A stretch of 64,000 nucleotides of DNA from Methylibium sp. NZG (lineage in GTDB: Bacteria; Pseudomonadota; Gammaproteobacteria; Burkholderiales; Burkholderiaceae_C): the NCBI GenBank assembly GCA_001263235.1, contig LGRD01000018.1, positions 146,917 through 210,916 of the forward strand. The letters run 5' to 3'. Each line of letters opens with the position of its first letter. Position 1 is the stretch's first letter. Both the position numbers and the translations under genes were made by a program. The notes under the pieces were generated by a model. It ran no database searches. It was given only the letters and a program-made list of their open reading frames with translations, and was not told where the DNA came from. Positions 28,957 to 37,453 of the stretch are shown piece by piece.

Positions 28957-30225
28957 TCAAAAGTCCCGCCAGCTGCCGGCCACACGCGCAAAGCTGCCGC
29001 CGCTCTTCAGCGCGGCCAGCACGGCAGCGTCGTAGAAGAGGTCCGGCACGCCGGTGCCTTGCACGTCGCCTTCGGTGACCAGCGCGCCGCGCAGCAGCGC
29101 ACCCGCGCCAGCGTTGTTCCACGTCATCGACGCGCTGTAGACCACGCCGTGCAGCCGCACCGCGCCGTCGAAGCGCGCCGCGCCTTCGACCACCAGCGCC
29201 ACCGGTTGCTGCGGCGTGCCCAGGCTCAGCGGGCCAGTCAGCACGAGATCGCCGGCCACGAACACCATCGGGTTGCCACCGGAAGCCTGAACCGCGGTGG
29301 CGAGCGCCGCGCTGCAATCGCCGCTGCAAATTGGCTTGAGCACGGTCGGCTGGTTTTTCCAGCCGGTCGGGTCCAGGCCGAAGAAGCTGCTGAACAGCCG
29401 CTGTGGTGTCAGCGCGGCGAGCGCCGCGTCGTTGCCCACCAACACGTCGGCCACCGGCGTGCCGGCCGGCGGTGTCACGCGCATCAGCGGCGCGGTGATG
29501 CCGCTGCCGGCATGCACCACCCAGCCGCCCGACGCAGCATCCGGGTTGTGCACGCCCAGCGCGGCGGCGGTGATGACGCGGCCGCGTGCGGTCAGCGGCG
29601 CGGCCGGCGCCGTGCCCAGCGCCGGCAGCAAGCTGAGCGCGACCTCGACGCGCGCACTCGCGTCGGCCCGCGTGCTCGCGCCCGGCGCGCACGCGCCCGC
29701 CACGCTCGTGCAGCCGTGTGACACCAGCTTGACGATGCCCGGCTTTCCACCGGCCACGAACTCGAGCGCGAACGCCGGGTGCAGCCCGGGCGTGTTCGGC
29801 AACGCGGGTTGCGGGTGGCCTTGCGCCGGGCAACTGCAGGCCCAGCCCGCATCGCCACGCACGCACGAGGCCTGCAACGGCACAGCCAGCGCGCCGGCAG
29901 CCCAGGTGTTGCCGGTGAAGCCGGTGGCGCCGCTTTGCGGGCTCAAGAAGCGCTCGCGGAAAGTCGGCGCTGCCGCGTCGGCGCTGGCCCGGCAATCGGC
30001 TCCGATGCGCGCGGGGCTGTTGAGCTGCGCCTGCGCCCATTCGAGCCCGGCCTCCGCCGCCTCGAAGGCCTGTGTCGATCGGTACTGGTTGGACGACGTG
30101 CGCTGCTCGAACACCAGGTTGCGGTTGGCGTAGGCAGCGGCCAGCAGCATCGCGAAGAACAGCACCATCGTGACGATCAGCGCGGCGGCGCCGCGTTGTG
30201 CCTTGGGGGAGCGGAAGTGGCGCAT
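28957..30225 (-). CDS. pilX: PilX-like type IV pilus assembly protein
   Basis: 422 residues. N-terminal QRGAAALIVTMVLFFAMLLA is the PilX-type hydrophobic helix, lacking the canonical FTLIE; the motif QAFEAAEAGLEWAQAQL follows. This is far longer than small PilX proteins and resembles the long PilX group of Burkholderiales. The C-terminal part has a beta-rich stretch (ARFDGAVRLHGVVYSASMTW). It lies 24 bases after pilW and just before pilV. Confidence 0.82.
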   Translation of the reverse strand: MRHFRSPKAQRGAAALIVTMVLFFAMLLAAAYANRNLVFEQRTSSNQYRSTQAFEAAEAGLEWAQAQLNSPARIGADCRASADAAAPTFRERFLSPQSGATGFTGNTWAAGALAVPLQASCVRGDAGWACSCPAQGHPQPALPNTPGLHPAFALEFVAGGKPGIVKLVSHGCTSVAGACAPGASTRADASARVEVALSLLPALGTAPAAPLTARGRVITAAALGVHNPDAASGGWVVHAGSGITAPLMRVTPPAGTPVADVLVGNDAALAALTPQRLFSSFFGLDPTGWKNQPTVLKPICSGDCSAALATAVQASGGNPMVFVAGDLVLTGPLSLGTPQQPVALVVEGAARFDGAVRLHGVVYSASMTWNNAGAGALLRGALVTEGDVQGTGVPDLFYDAAVLAALKSGGSFARVAGSWRDF

Positions 30226-30249
30226 GGTCGAGTCCGATCAGATGCCGGC

Positions 30250-30963
30250 TCAGGCTGGGCACGCGCCGACGATCGGGTCGTTGCGCAGCCGCACCTGGCT
30301 GCGCACGCTGCGCGTCACGCGCGCATCGGCCGTGGCGCGGCCGGCCACCACCACCGCCAGGCTGCGCACGAGTTGCCGCGGCGGGCAGGCGCTGGCGGCG
30401 GCGCCGGCCGCGCAGGGTTGCGCGCAAAAGCCGGCCAGGCTGATCTCTTCGACGACCGGCGCGACGCTGAACTCGGTCACCGTCAGCGTGGCCACGTCGG
30501 TCAGCGCCTGCCAGTTGCCCGAACCGAGCTGCAACTCAAGCGCGCCGTTGCGCAGCCGGAAGCCGAACTGCTCGTTGCTATCGACGGTGTGGTTTTCGGT
30601 CGCGTCGCGCGAGAAGCGAAAGCTCGTGGCGTCGGCCGCGGCGCCGACCGGCGTCACGTCGGTGTACGGGTTGGCCAGCACCGCGCCGCCACCCTCGCTG
30701 CGCACGCCCGCGGTGGCGGCGGCCCAGTAGCCGGCGCGGCGCAGGTCGCGCGTCACCAGGTCGGCGGCGGTGCGCAGGTCTTGCATCAGGCGGCTTTCGA
30801 TCATCAGGCTGCGGTTCTCGCGCAGGCTGCCGGTCAGCAAGCTGGTGGCGGCGGCGACGATGAACAGGCCGATGGCCATGCCGATCAGCAGCTCGACCAG
30901 GGTCAGGCCGCGTTGAAGGGGCTGAAGGCGCCGCGCTTGCGGTGCGTGCAGGCGCTGGCTCAC
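30250..30963 (-). CDS. pilW: PilW-like minor pilin
   Basis: 237 residues from GTG 30963, one base after the pilE stop. Prepilin peptidase site after Gly19 in QRG/LTLVELLIGMAIGLF with Glu at +5. A PilW pattern follows (SRLMQDLRTAADLVTRDLRRAGYW). The C-terminus contains a Cys-rich segment (GFCAQPCAAG, ACPP). A component of the pilus tip or priming complex. Confidence 0.85.
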   Translation of the reverse strand: MSQRLHAPQARRLQPLQRGLTLVELLIGMAIGLFIVAAATSLLTGSLRENRSLMIESRLMQDLRTAADLVTRDLRRAGYWAAATAGVRSEGGGAVLANPYTDVTPVGAAADATSFRFSRDATENHTVDSNEQFGFRLRNGALELQLGSGNWQALTDVATLTVTEFSVAPVVEEISLAGFCAQPCAAGAAASACPPRQLVRSLAVVVAGRATADARVTRSVRSQVRLRNDPIVGACPA

Positions 30964-30964
30964 G

Positions 30965-31585
30965 TCACAGGCTCCAGCATTGCCGGTTCGCGGCTGCGGC
31001 GTTGGCGGTGCTGGCGTCCGGGCCCGAGGCGTAGACCGTGTTCGCACCTTGCGTGCTGAGCTTGAGGAACGCGCAGTTCGTGTCGCGCGCCTGCGTGCCG
31101 TTGGCCGTGGCCAGCACGTCGTAGCCGCCGGCGCTGGCGTCGTTCACCTGCAGCGTGTAGTGGCCGGCCGGCGAGCCGGCGGCCATGCCGATCTGCGCCA
31201 GGCTGCCGTACGCCGGGTTGTTGGAGCGCCAGCGTTCCTGCGCCCACTGCACCTGCATCGCGGCCACCACCGCGTCGGTGCGGCGCACTTTCTGGATCTG
31301 ACCCGTGAACGACGGATAGGCGATGCTGGACAGGATGCCGGCGATCGACACCACGATCATCATCTCGATCAGCGTGAAGCCTGCGGCCGAACGGCGCGTC
31401 GTTGTGAGCCCGGCCGTGCGCGGCAGGGGCGGGGCGGCGGTGGCAGGGCATGGCGCATTGATTATCGGCGCGCAGCCCGTGGCGAGGAAACGCAGGGCCG
31501 CCACGGCGAGGCTCGTGGCTCGGCGTTCTGTCTGGCGATCGGCGTCGCGATGGGCGGGGCACGTGGTTTGGGGAAGGGAGTTCAT
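30965..31585 (-). CDS. pilE: PilE-like type IV pilin with unusually long leader
   Basis: 206 residues from ATG 31585, supported by a GGAGA site. The prepilin site is after Gly69 (SAAG/FTLIEMMIVVSIAGI). The mature part is a short pilin with a C-terminal disulfide loop (NCAFLKL ... RQCWSL) typical of PilE-like minor pilins. A 69-residue leader is abnormal: leaders are usually under about 25 residues, and no ATG exists closer to the site. The leader includes a hydrophobic, lipobox-like stretch (SLAVAALRFLATGC). A GTG at residue 28 is an alternative start. Confidence 0.85.
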   Translation of the reverse strand: MNSLPQTTCPAHRDADRQTERRATSLAVAALRFLATGCAPIINAPCPATAAPPLPRTAGLTTTRRSAAGFTLIEMMIVVSIAGILSSIAYPSFTGQIQKVRRTDAVVAAMQVQWAQERWRSNNPAYGSLAQIGMAAGSPAGHYTLQVNDASAGGYDVLATANGTQARDTNCAFLKLSTQGANTVYASGPDASTANAAAANRQCWSL

Positions 31586-31600
31586 CGCAGGTCTCCAGGT

Positions 31601-32149
31601 TCAGCAGGCGCGGTAGCCGGCCACGGTGTTCATCGGGGAGCAGGAACGCACCCGCCCCATCACATTGACGACGTGGTGCACCGCGCGGCCCTGCGGCCCC
31701 AGCACACGCAGCGTGCCGGTCGGGCTGCTGGTGCCGTGCAGCGGGTCGAACAGGAGCGAGGTGACGTTGGCCTGCACGCCGACGCGCTGTGCCGCCGGCA
31801 GCACCACCGTCTTGATCTGCTCGGCCGTGCCGCTGCACTGCGCGGGGCCGTCGGCCGCACAAGTGCATTGCGCGCTCAGGCCGGTGTGGATCACGTAGCA
31901 ACTGGCGTCGGCGTTCGCGTAGAAGCTGATGCGCACCGGCTGGTTGCGTGCCACGGCTTCGGAGCGCACGTACTGGATGTCTGTTGCGAGTTGCGTCGCT
32001 GTGCCGTCGAGGCGCCGGCTGTCGAGCAGCCCGGTCATGCCCGGTGCGGCGCTGGTGGTGACGATGCCCAGCACCGCCAGCACGATGGCTGCTTCGACCA
32101 GCGTGACGCCTCGTTGCGATTTGCCTTGAGCCTGCTTCGGGGTTTTCAT
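31601..32149 (-). CDS. fimT: FimT/GspH-type minor pilin
   Basis: 182 residues from ATG 32149. Prepilin site after Gly14 in QRG/VTLVEAAIVLAVLGIVTT with Glu at +5. The GspH/FimT domain follows (LATDIQYVRSEAVARNQPVRI), with Cys pairs in CYVIHTGLSAQCTC. It opens the minor-pilin operon; the next gene starts 15 bases after its stop. Confidence 0.86.
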   Translation of the reverse strand: MKTPKQAQGKSQRGVTLVEAAIVLAVLGIVTTSAAPGMTGLLDSRRLDGTATQLATDIQYVRSEAVARNQPVRISFYANADASCYVIHTGLSAQCTCAADGPAQCSGTAEQIKTVVLPAAQRVGVQANVTSLLFDPLHGTSSPTGTLRVLGPQGRAVHHVVNVMGRVRSCSPMNTVAGYRAC

Positions 32150-32230
32150 GTGCGCTCCGTTCGTTGAACCGATGCACACACTGTAGAAAACGGTGACCCG
32201 CGGCGCGACCCCATCAGGTGGGGAAGGGCA

Positions 32231-32261
32231 GGCCCCCTTGCGGGGCACCCCCGTTCGGGGG
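32231..32261. repeat. GC-rich palindromic repeat (family B) between nrdR and the pilin operon
   Basis: Two adjoining small palindromes, GCCCCCTTGCGGGGC and CCCCCGTTCGGGGG. They lie upstream of fimT and downstream of nrdR. The second half recurs in slightly altered form at 54052-54070. Confidence 0.55.
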
Positions 32262-32324
32262 ATGCGGCGTCAGAGTGCTGTCAACGCGCTGCGAGGGCGG
32301 CTTCAGCGCTCGTTCAGCGCTTGT

Positions 32325-32768
32325 TCAGATATCGCGAATCAGCTGCCGGAACTCGTCCACATCTTCGAAGCTGCGGTACACCGACGCGAAGCGAACGTAG
32401 GCCACCTTGTCGATGCGCTTCAACTCGCGCATCACCAGTTCGCCGAGCTTGGTCGACGGCACTTCCTTGGCGCCGCTGTTGAGCAGCTTGTCCTGGATGC
32501 GCTCGAGCGCCGCGTCGATCTGCTCCACGCTGACCGGCCGCTTGCGCAGCGCCAGGCTCATCGAGGCGCGGATTTTGGCGGGGTCGAACTCGGCGCGCGT
32601 GCCGTCCTTCTTGACCACCGACGGCAGCGCGATCTCGGCCCGCTCGTACGTGGTGAAGCGCTTGTCGCAACCCTGGCATTTGCGGCGCCGACGCACCACG
32701 TCGCCTTCGTCGGACTCGCGCGTCTCGACGACCTGGGTTTCTTCGAAGCTGCAGAAGGGGCATCTCAC
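32325..32768 (-). CDS. nrdR: Transcriptional repressor NrdR
   Basis: 147 residues from GTG 32768. The N-terminal zinc ribbon CPFC ... CQGC (3-6 and 31-34) is followed by FTTYER and an ATP-cone domain ([30 protein letters not shown]). NrdR senses dATP/ATP and represses ribonucleotide reductase genes. It sits downstream of glyA, a conserved neighbourhood. Confidence 0.95.
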   Translation of the reverse strand: MRCPFCSFEETQVVETRESDEGDVVRRRRKCQGCDKRFTTYERAEIALPSVVKKDGTRAEFDPAKIRASMSLALRKRPVSVEQIDAALERIQDKLLNSGAKEVPSTKLGELVMRELKRIDKVAYVRFASVYRSFEDVDEFRQLIRDI

Positions 32769-32795
32769 AAGAATTCCTGCACGTCAGTGCAATCG

Positions 32796-32835
32796 CTCCC
32801 TCCCCCGCTGGGGGAGGGCTGGAGTGGGGGCGGGG
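32796..32835. repeat. Palindromic repeat, family A, between glyA and nrdR
   Basis: Core CTCCCCCGCTGGGGGAG with a G-rich arm. It is the intergenic copy of the element also found inside the hydantoinase gene (83-121 and 1738-1832), in the opposite orientation to 83-121. Confidence 0.8.
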
Positions 32836-32852
32836 TCGCCCAATCTCTCGAC

Positions 32853-34103
32853 CTACCGGTACACCGGAAAGTCCTTGGTCAGCGCCGCCACCTTGGCGCG
32901 CACCGTGGCGATGTTCGCTTCGTCCGTCGGCCGGTCCAGCACATCGGCGATGAGGTGCGCGGTGGCGCGTGCCTGCTCCTCCTTGAAGCCGCGCGTCGTC
33001 ATCGCCGGTGAGCCCAGGCGGATGCCGCTCGTGACCATCGGCTTTTGCGGGTCGTTCGGGATGCCGTTCTTGTTGCACGTCATGTGCGCCGAGCCGAGCA
33101 GGTTCTCGGCTTCCTTGCCGGTCAGGTTCTTCGGGCGCAGGTCGACCAGCATCACGTGGCTTTCGGTGCGGCCGCTGACGATGCGCAGCCCGCGCTCGGT
33201 CAGCGTCTGTGCCAGCGCGGCGGCGTTCTTGATTACCTGCTGCTGGTACACCTTGAACGAAGGGTCGAGCGCTTCCTTGAAGGCCACCGCCTTCGCCGCG
33301 ATCACGTGCATCAGCGGCCCGCCCTGGATGCCGGGGAAGATCGCGCTGTTGATCTTTTTCGCGATCGCCTCGTCGTTCATCAGCACGATGCCACCGCGCG
33401 GGCCGCGCAGGCTCTTGTGGGTGGTGGAGGTCACCACGTCGGCGTGCGGCACCGGGTTGGGGTACACGCCCGCGGCGATCAGCCCGGCGTAGTGCGCCAT
33501 GTCGACCATGAAGATCGCCCCGACCGCCTTGGCGACCTTGGCAAAACGCTCGAAGTCGATGCGCAGGCTGTAGGCCGAGGCACCCGCAATGATCAGCTTC
33601 GGCTTGTGCTCGTGCGCCAGGCGCTCCATCGCGTCGTAGTCGATCTCTTCTTTCGCCGTCAGGCCGTAGCTGACCACCTTGAACCACTTGCCGCTCATGT
33701 TCAGCGGCATGCCGTGCGTCAGGTGGCCGCCTTCGGCCAGGCTCATGCCCATGATCGTGTCGCCCGGCTGCAGCAGGCCGAAGAACACCGCCTGGTTCGC
33801 CTGCGAGCCCGAATTGGCCTGCACGTTGGCATGCTGCGCGCCGAACAGTTGCTTGAGCCGGTCGATGGCGAGCTGCTCGGCGATGTCGACGAACTCGCAG
33901 CCGCCGTAGTAGCGCTTGCCCGGGTAGCCTTCAGCGTACTTGTTGGTGAGCTGGCTGCCCTGCGCGGCCATCACGGCGGGCGAGGCGTAGTTCTCGGAGG
34001 CGATGAGCTCGATGTGGTCTTCCTGGCGCTGGTTCTCGCGCTGGATGACGGACCACAGCTCGGGGTCTGTGTTGGCGACGGTGGATTGGAGGCGGTCGAA
34101 CAT
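32853..34103 (-). CDS. glyA: Serine hydroxymethyltransferase
   Basis: 416 residues, full length. SHMT motifs: [48 protein letters not shown], the PLP lysine in [14 protein letters not shown], and C-terminal [10 protein letters not shown]. It converts serine and tetrahydrofolate to glycine and 5,10-methylene-THF, feeding purine and thymidylate synthesis. Upstream is a probable ZTP riboswitch, tying expression to the one-carbon/purine intermediate ZTP. Confidence 0.97.
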   Translation of the reverse strand: MFDRLQSTVANTDPELWSVIQRENQRQEDHIELIASENYASPAVMAAQGSQLTNKYAEGYPGKRYYGGCEFVDIAEQLAIDRLKQLFGAQHANVQANSGSQANQAVFFGLLQPGDTIMGMSLAEGGHLTHGMPLNMSGKWFKVVSYGLTAKEEIDYDAMERLAHEHKPKLIIAGASAYSLRIDFERFAKVAKAVGAIFMVDMAHYAGLIAAGVYPNPVPHADVVTSTTHKSLRGPRGGIVLMNDEAIAKKINSAIFPGIQGGPLMHVIAAKAVAFKEALDPSFKVYQQQVIKNAAALAQTLTERGLRIVSGRTESHVMLVDLRPKNLTGKEAENLLGSAHMTCNKNGIPNDPQKPMVTSGIRLGSPAMTTRGFKEEQARATAHLIADVLDRPTDEANIATVRAKVAALTKDFPVYR

Positions 34104-34128
34104 GGTGGGCAGTCCTGTGCGTCAGATG

Positions 34129-34176
34129 TCCCCGTGCCGGGAAACCCGCATGCGCCAAGGCGCATGCCAGCACGAA
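34129..34176 (-). promoter_or_regulatory. Long hairpin between riboswitch aptamer and glyA start
   Basis: A perfect 9-bp inverted repeat (GCATGCGCC at 34148-34156 and GGCGCATGC at 34159-34167) is flanked by outer arms CGTGCCGGG and CCAGCACG that can extend the stem. It lies between the aptamer and the glyA ribosome-binding region and could be the expression platform. There is no strong U-tract, so translational control or Rho action is as likely as intrinsic termination. Confidence 0.55.
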
Positions 34177-34287
34177 GCTGCCCAGGCGAACGGCTGAACC
34201 GTGGCGCGCCATGTGCGCGCCCCGACCACACTTCCCGGTGGTTGACCACCTCCGGCCTTTGGAAGGCCTCATCGCCAGTTGTGCAGC
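34175..34287 (-). promoter_or_regulatory. ZTP (pfl-type) riboswitch aptamer upstream of glyA
   Basis: On the complement, the leader has the ZTP-aptamer landmarks in order. First is ACTGGCGA (34273-34280). Next is stem GGTGG-TCA-ACCACC running directly into CGGGAAG, matching the usual P2 plus GGGGAGC junction. Then comes the 3' signature CGCCTGGGCA (34179-34188). A CACA/TGTG pairing closes the first domain. An extra GGCC-stem hairpin sits between ACTGGCGA and P2. ZTP riboswitches are known before one-carbon and purine genes, so glyA is a fitting target. Assignment is by eye, not by covariance search. Confidence 0.72.
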
Positions 34288-34392
34288 GCGGTTAGTGTAG
34301 CGGCGCTGGTCGTGGTGGAACGGTGGCGAAGCGGCGAACGAGTCTGGCCGCACGGCCAAAAAGGGCCGATGCGGCGCGCGATGGCCCCGCGT

Positions 34393-35295
34393 TCAGCGCA
34401 GCAGCGCGATTTGCTCGTCGGCCTGGGCCGAAGCAGCCGGTTTGGCGGCCGGTGCATTGCCCGACGGCACGGTGGGCGGGATGACGACCGTTGCGGCCAC
34501 TGCCGTCGGCGACACCGCCTTGCCGCGCACGATTTCGCGCAGGTGGTGCTGCTCACCCAGCACCTTGCTGGCATAGCCGCCGTCGTCGGGCAGGTTGGCC
34601 GCGCCGACGTAATACTTCAGGCCACCCTCCAGGCTGCCCGCTCGCGCGATGCATTCCTTGAGCACCTGCACGCCCACGCGCAGGTTCGTCACCGGGTCGA
34701 AGGCGGCATGGTTGCCGCCGAAGCGCTCGTACTTGTCGTCGTGCACCTTGGTCATCACCTGCATCAGGCCTTGCGCGCCCACCGGGCTCTGAGCGAACGG
34801 GTTGAAGCTCGACTCGATCGCCATGATGGCCAGGATCAGCGTCGGGTCCAGCCCGGCCTGCTTGCCGACCACCCACGCCTCTTGCACCAGCCGGCTCACC
34901 GGTTCGGGCGCCACGCGGTAGCGGCGCGAGATCCACTGCGCCACGGCGGCCTGCTGGCTGGTCAGGTCTTTCGGGTCGGCGGCAGTGGCGCGCGCGATGG
35001 CGCCAGGTTCGGCACTTTCGACCAGCGCTTCCTCGAACGGCTCGATGCGCGACTCCTGGCGCGACTGCAGCCACGTGAGCACCTGCGTCTCGGCCGAGAG
35101 CAACGCGGTGCTGTGGCTCGCGGTGAAAGCCAGCGCGGCCACCACCACCAGCCCCAGCAGGGCAAGCGTGTTGTGGCTCACTTCCAGCAGACCATGCCCG
35201 ACGTCGCGCAGGAACACGCCGATGGAGTCGGTGGTTGCGCGGCGGGCGCGGCTGGCGGCGTGGACCAGTGTCGACCACGTGCGAGGCGATTTCAT
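34393..35295 (-). CDS. Membrane-anchored lytic transglycosylase (SLT domain)
   Basis: 300 residues. One transmembrane helix at about 42-60 (NTLALLGLVVVAALAF), then a helical linker and a goose-type lysozyme/SLT domain: AIMAIESSFNPFA with catalytic Glu161, GAQGLMQVM, and the C-terminal LKYYVGAANLPDDGGYASKV. It cleaves peptidoglycan glycan strands, forming 1,6-anhydro ends, in the periplasm. It is monocistronic and diverges from ubiD. Confidence 0.9.
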   Translation of the reverse strand: MKSPRTWSTLVHAASRARRATTDSIGVFLRDVGHGLLEVSHNTLALLGLVVVAALAFTASHSTALLSAETQVLTWLQSRQESRIEPFEEALVESAEPGAIARATAADPKDLTSQQAAVAQWISRRYRVAPEPVSRLVQEAWVVGKQAGLDPTLILAIMAIESSFNPFAQSPVGAQGLMQVMTKVHDDKYERFGGNHAAFDPVTNLRVGVQVLKECIARAGSLEGGLKYYVGAANLPDDGGYASKVLGEQHHLREIVRGKAVSPTAVAATVVIPPTVPSGNAPAAKPAASAQADEQIALLR

Positions 35296-35462
35296 CTCAG
35301 TCCTCCGGTGCGACCTTCACCGTGCAACAGCCAAGATCGCGCCACGGGGCGCAGGTCGTGGCTGACCAGGTGACGGCGATAATTGAGGTTTGCGGCTCCC
35401 GGGCCGGAATTCTCCGGCGCCTGGCTCGGCGACAAGGCTTGGCCCTTCGCAAGTCGCGGCGA

Positions 35463-35494
35463 CCGCGGGCTCCGTTGCCGGAGCTGCGGGTTTT
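35463..35494 (+). terminator. Hairpin plus T-run upstream of ubiD, terminator-like
   Basis: Stem GGCTCCG/CGGAGC with a TTGC loop, extended by CCGC/GCGG, then GGGTTTTCC. It looks like an intrinsic terminator for a short + strand transcript that starts in the 286-bp gap between the divergent transglycosylase and ubiD genes. No annotated + strand gene ends here. Its 5' neighbour (from about 35391, GCGGCTCC) can also pair with the hairpin's right arm, as in an attenuator. Confidence 0.5.
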
Positions 35495-35581
35495 CCCTGA
35501 TTTGTATCAGGCTTGGCGGCATTCTATGGAGCCTGGTCTCGGGCGGTCAAGGCGGTCTTTGGCAGCATCCCTACCGATTGT

Positions 35582-37141
35582 ATGAAATACAAAGACCTGC
35601 GTGACTTCCTCAGCGGCCTGGAAAAGGCGAACCAACTGAAGCGGATTGCCTCGCCGGTGTCGCCCCGCCTCGAAATGACGGCGCTGAGCGATGCGGTCCT
35701 TCACGCTGGTGGCCCTGCCTTACTCTTCGAAAAATCTGGCACTGGTGGAGTGCGAGCGCTGACAAACTTGTTCGGTACACCCCAGCGCGTCGCGATGGGC
35801 ATGGGCGCCGACGAGGTCAGTGAACTGCGCGACATCGGCCGCCTGCTGGCCAGCCTGAAAGAGCCCGAGCCGCCGAAGGGCCTGAAGGACGCTGGCAAAT
35901 TGTTTCAGATGGGCAAGGCCTTGTGGGACATGAAGCCGGCCCGGTTGCGCCAGGCGCCATGCCAGGACGTGGTCTTCGTCGGGGCCGACGTGGACCTGGG
36001 CACGCTGCCCGTGCAGACCTGCTGGCCCGACGACGCCGGGCCGCTGATCACCTGGGGCCTGGTCATCACCCGCGGGCCGCAGGGCGGCGCGAACGCGCGC
36101 CAACGGCAGAACCTGGGCATCTACCGGCAGCAGGTGATCGGCCGCCGGCAGGTGATCATGCGCTGGCTCGCGCACCGCGGCGGCGCGCTCGACTTTCGCG
36201 ACTTCCGCCGTGCCCGCCCCGGCCAGCCGTTCCCGATCGCAGTCGCCCTGGGCGCCGACCCGGCGACCATCCTCGGCGCCGTCACCCCCGTGCCCGACAC
36301 GCTGTCGGAGTACCAGTTCGCCGGCCTGCTGCGCGGCAGCCGCACCGAGGTGGTCGATTCGACCGTGGGCGATGCCGGCGTGATGTTGCAGGTGCCGGCC
36401 AGCGCCGAGATCGTGCTCGAAGGGCACATCCCGGTGGCCGCACCCGGCTTCACCGGCGTCAGCGAGCACGGCGTGGCCACCAAGGAGATCGGCGGCTACC
36501 TGCACGCGCTGGAAGGCCCGTTCGGCGACCACACCGGCTACTACAACGAGCAGGACTGGTTCCCGGTGTTCCAGATCGACCGCCTGACGCACCGCACCGA
36601 CCCGATCTACCACAGCACCTACACCGGCAAGCCGCCCGACGAGCCGGCCGTGCTGGGCGTGGCGCTGAACGAGGTGTTCGTGCCGATCCTGCAAAAGCAG
36701 TTTCCCGAGATCACCGACTTCTACCTGCCGCCGGAAGGCTGCAGCTACCGGCTCGCCATCGTCAGCATCAAGAAGAGCTACCCCGGCCACGCCAAGCGGC
36801 TGATGTTCGGCATCTGGAGCTTTCTGCGACAGTTCATGTACACCAAGTTCATCGTCGTGACCGACGACGACGTGAACATCCGCCACTGGCCCGACGTGGT
36901 GTGGGCCATCACCACCCGCATGGACCCGGTGCGCGACACGACGCTGGTGGAACACACGCCGATCGACTACCTCGATTTCGCCTCGCCCGTCAGCGGCCTG
37001 GGCGGCAAGATGGGGTTGGACGCGACGAACAAGTGGCCCGGCGAAACCCCGCGCGAATGGGGGCGCGTGATCACGATGGACCCGGCGGTCGAACAACGCG
37101 TGGCGGCGCTGCTCGGCGACGTGCTCGGCAAGGCGTCTTGA
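35582..37141 (+). CDS. ubiD: UbiD family 4-hydroxy-3-polyprenylbenzoate decarboxylase
   Basis: 519 residues from ATG 35582 ([15 protein letters not shown], the standard UbiD start). Family blocks: [78 protein letters not shown], and the C-terminal [14 protein letters not shown]. It uses prenylated FMN (made by UbiX) to decarboxylate polyprenyl-hydroxybenzoate in ubiquinone synthesis. Confidence 0.95.
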   Translation: MKYKDLRDFLSGLEKANQLKRIASPVSPRLEMTALSDAVLHAGGPALLFEKSGTGGVRALTNLFGTPQRVAMGMGADEVSELRDIGRLLASLKEPEPPKGLKDAGKLFQMGKALWDMKPARLRQAPCQDVVFVGADVDLGTLPVQTCWPDDAGPLITWGLVITRGPQGGANARQRQNLGIYRQQVIGRRQVIMRWLAHRGGALDFRDFRRARPGQPFPIAVALGADPATILGAVTPVPDTLSEYQFAGLLRGSRTEVVDSTVGDAGVMLQVPASAEIVLEGHIPVAAPGFTGVSEHGVATKEIGGYLHALEGPFGDHTGYYNEQDWFPVFQIDRLTHRTDPIYHSTYTGKPPDEPAVLGVALNEVFVPILQKQFPEITDFYLPPEGCSYRLAIVSIKKSYPGHAKRLMFGIWSFLRQFMYTKFIVVTDDDVNIRHWPDVVWAITTRMDPVRDTTLVEHTPIDYLDFASPVSGLGGKMGLDATNKWPGETPREWGRVITMDPAVEQRVAALLGDVLGKAS

Positions 37142-37212
37142 GGCTCGCGCGGGTGAGACGGCTCGGCTCGGGGCAGGCCTCTTTCGGTCACCACTTGCGG
37201 TCTCGATTTCAC

Positions 37213-37241
37213 TTGAACTTTGCCCGCCCGAGTTCTATTGT
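37213..37241 (+). promoter_or_regulatory. Sigma-70 promoter of a putative small RNA
   Basis: TTGAAC (37213-37218), an exact 17-base spacer, then TATTGT (37236-37241). It is one of the clearest housekeeping-type promoters in this GC-rich window and is not placed directly before an open reading frame. Confidence 0.7.
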
Positions 37242-37246
37242 TGAAG

Positions 37247-37378
37247 TGCCTGATTGCAGGCACACACCGGGGCGCAGTCACTGCGCACCAGGGGCGCTGG
37301 ACTCACTTGCTCCAGAGCCTCGAATCGGTGGCGTCAGCCACCCACCCCTCCCGGCTTTGCGGTCGGGAGGGGTTTGTA
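37247..37378 (+). ncRNA. Putative small RNA or SulP leader RNA, about 130 nt
   Basis: Starts just after the TTGAAC-N17-TATTGT promoter and ends at the 37345-37376 terminator. Several local hairpins are visible: GTGCCTG/CAGGCAC at the 5' end (37246-37263), GCGCAG/CTGCGC, CTGGA/TCCAG and GGTGGC/GCCACC. No convincing reading frame is present. I do not recognise it as 4.5S, 6S or tmRNA. It could be a free-standing sRNA, or an attenuator leader for the SulP gene whose ATG is 76 bases past the terminator. Confidence 0.55.
37345..37376 (+). terminator. Intrinsic terminator
   Basis: Perfect 9-bp GC stem (CCCCTCCCG at 37345-37353 with CGGGAGGGG at 37364-37372), a 10-base loop and a following TTT. It ends the putative small RNA and any readthrough from ubiD. 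Confidence 0.78.
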
Positions 37379-37453
37379 CTTTCTGGGCCTGCTGGCGTTT
37401 GCTTCACGGTGCGGTGGCGCGGGCGTTGGTGCATGCCGCCGTACAGTCGGGCC

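Noticed and set aside
35390..35494. 6S RNA gene before ubiD
   Set aside because: End pairing is suggestive, but the stretch is only about 100 nt and lacks a clear central open-promoter bubble; kept only as a possible short transcript or attenuator.
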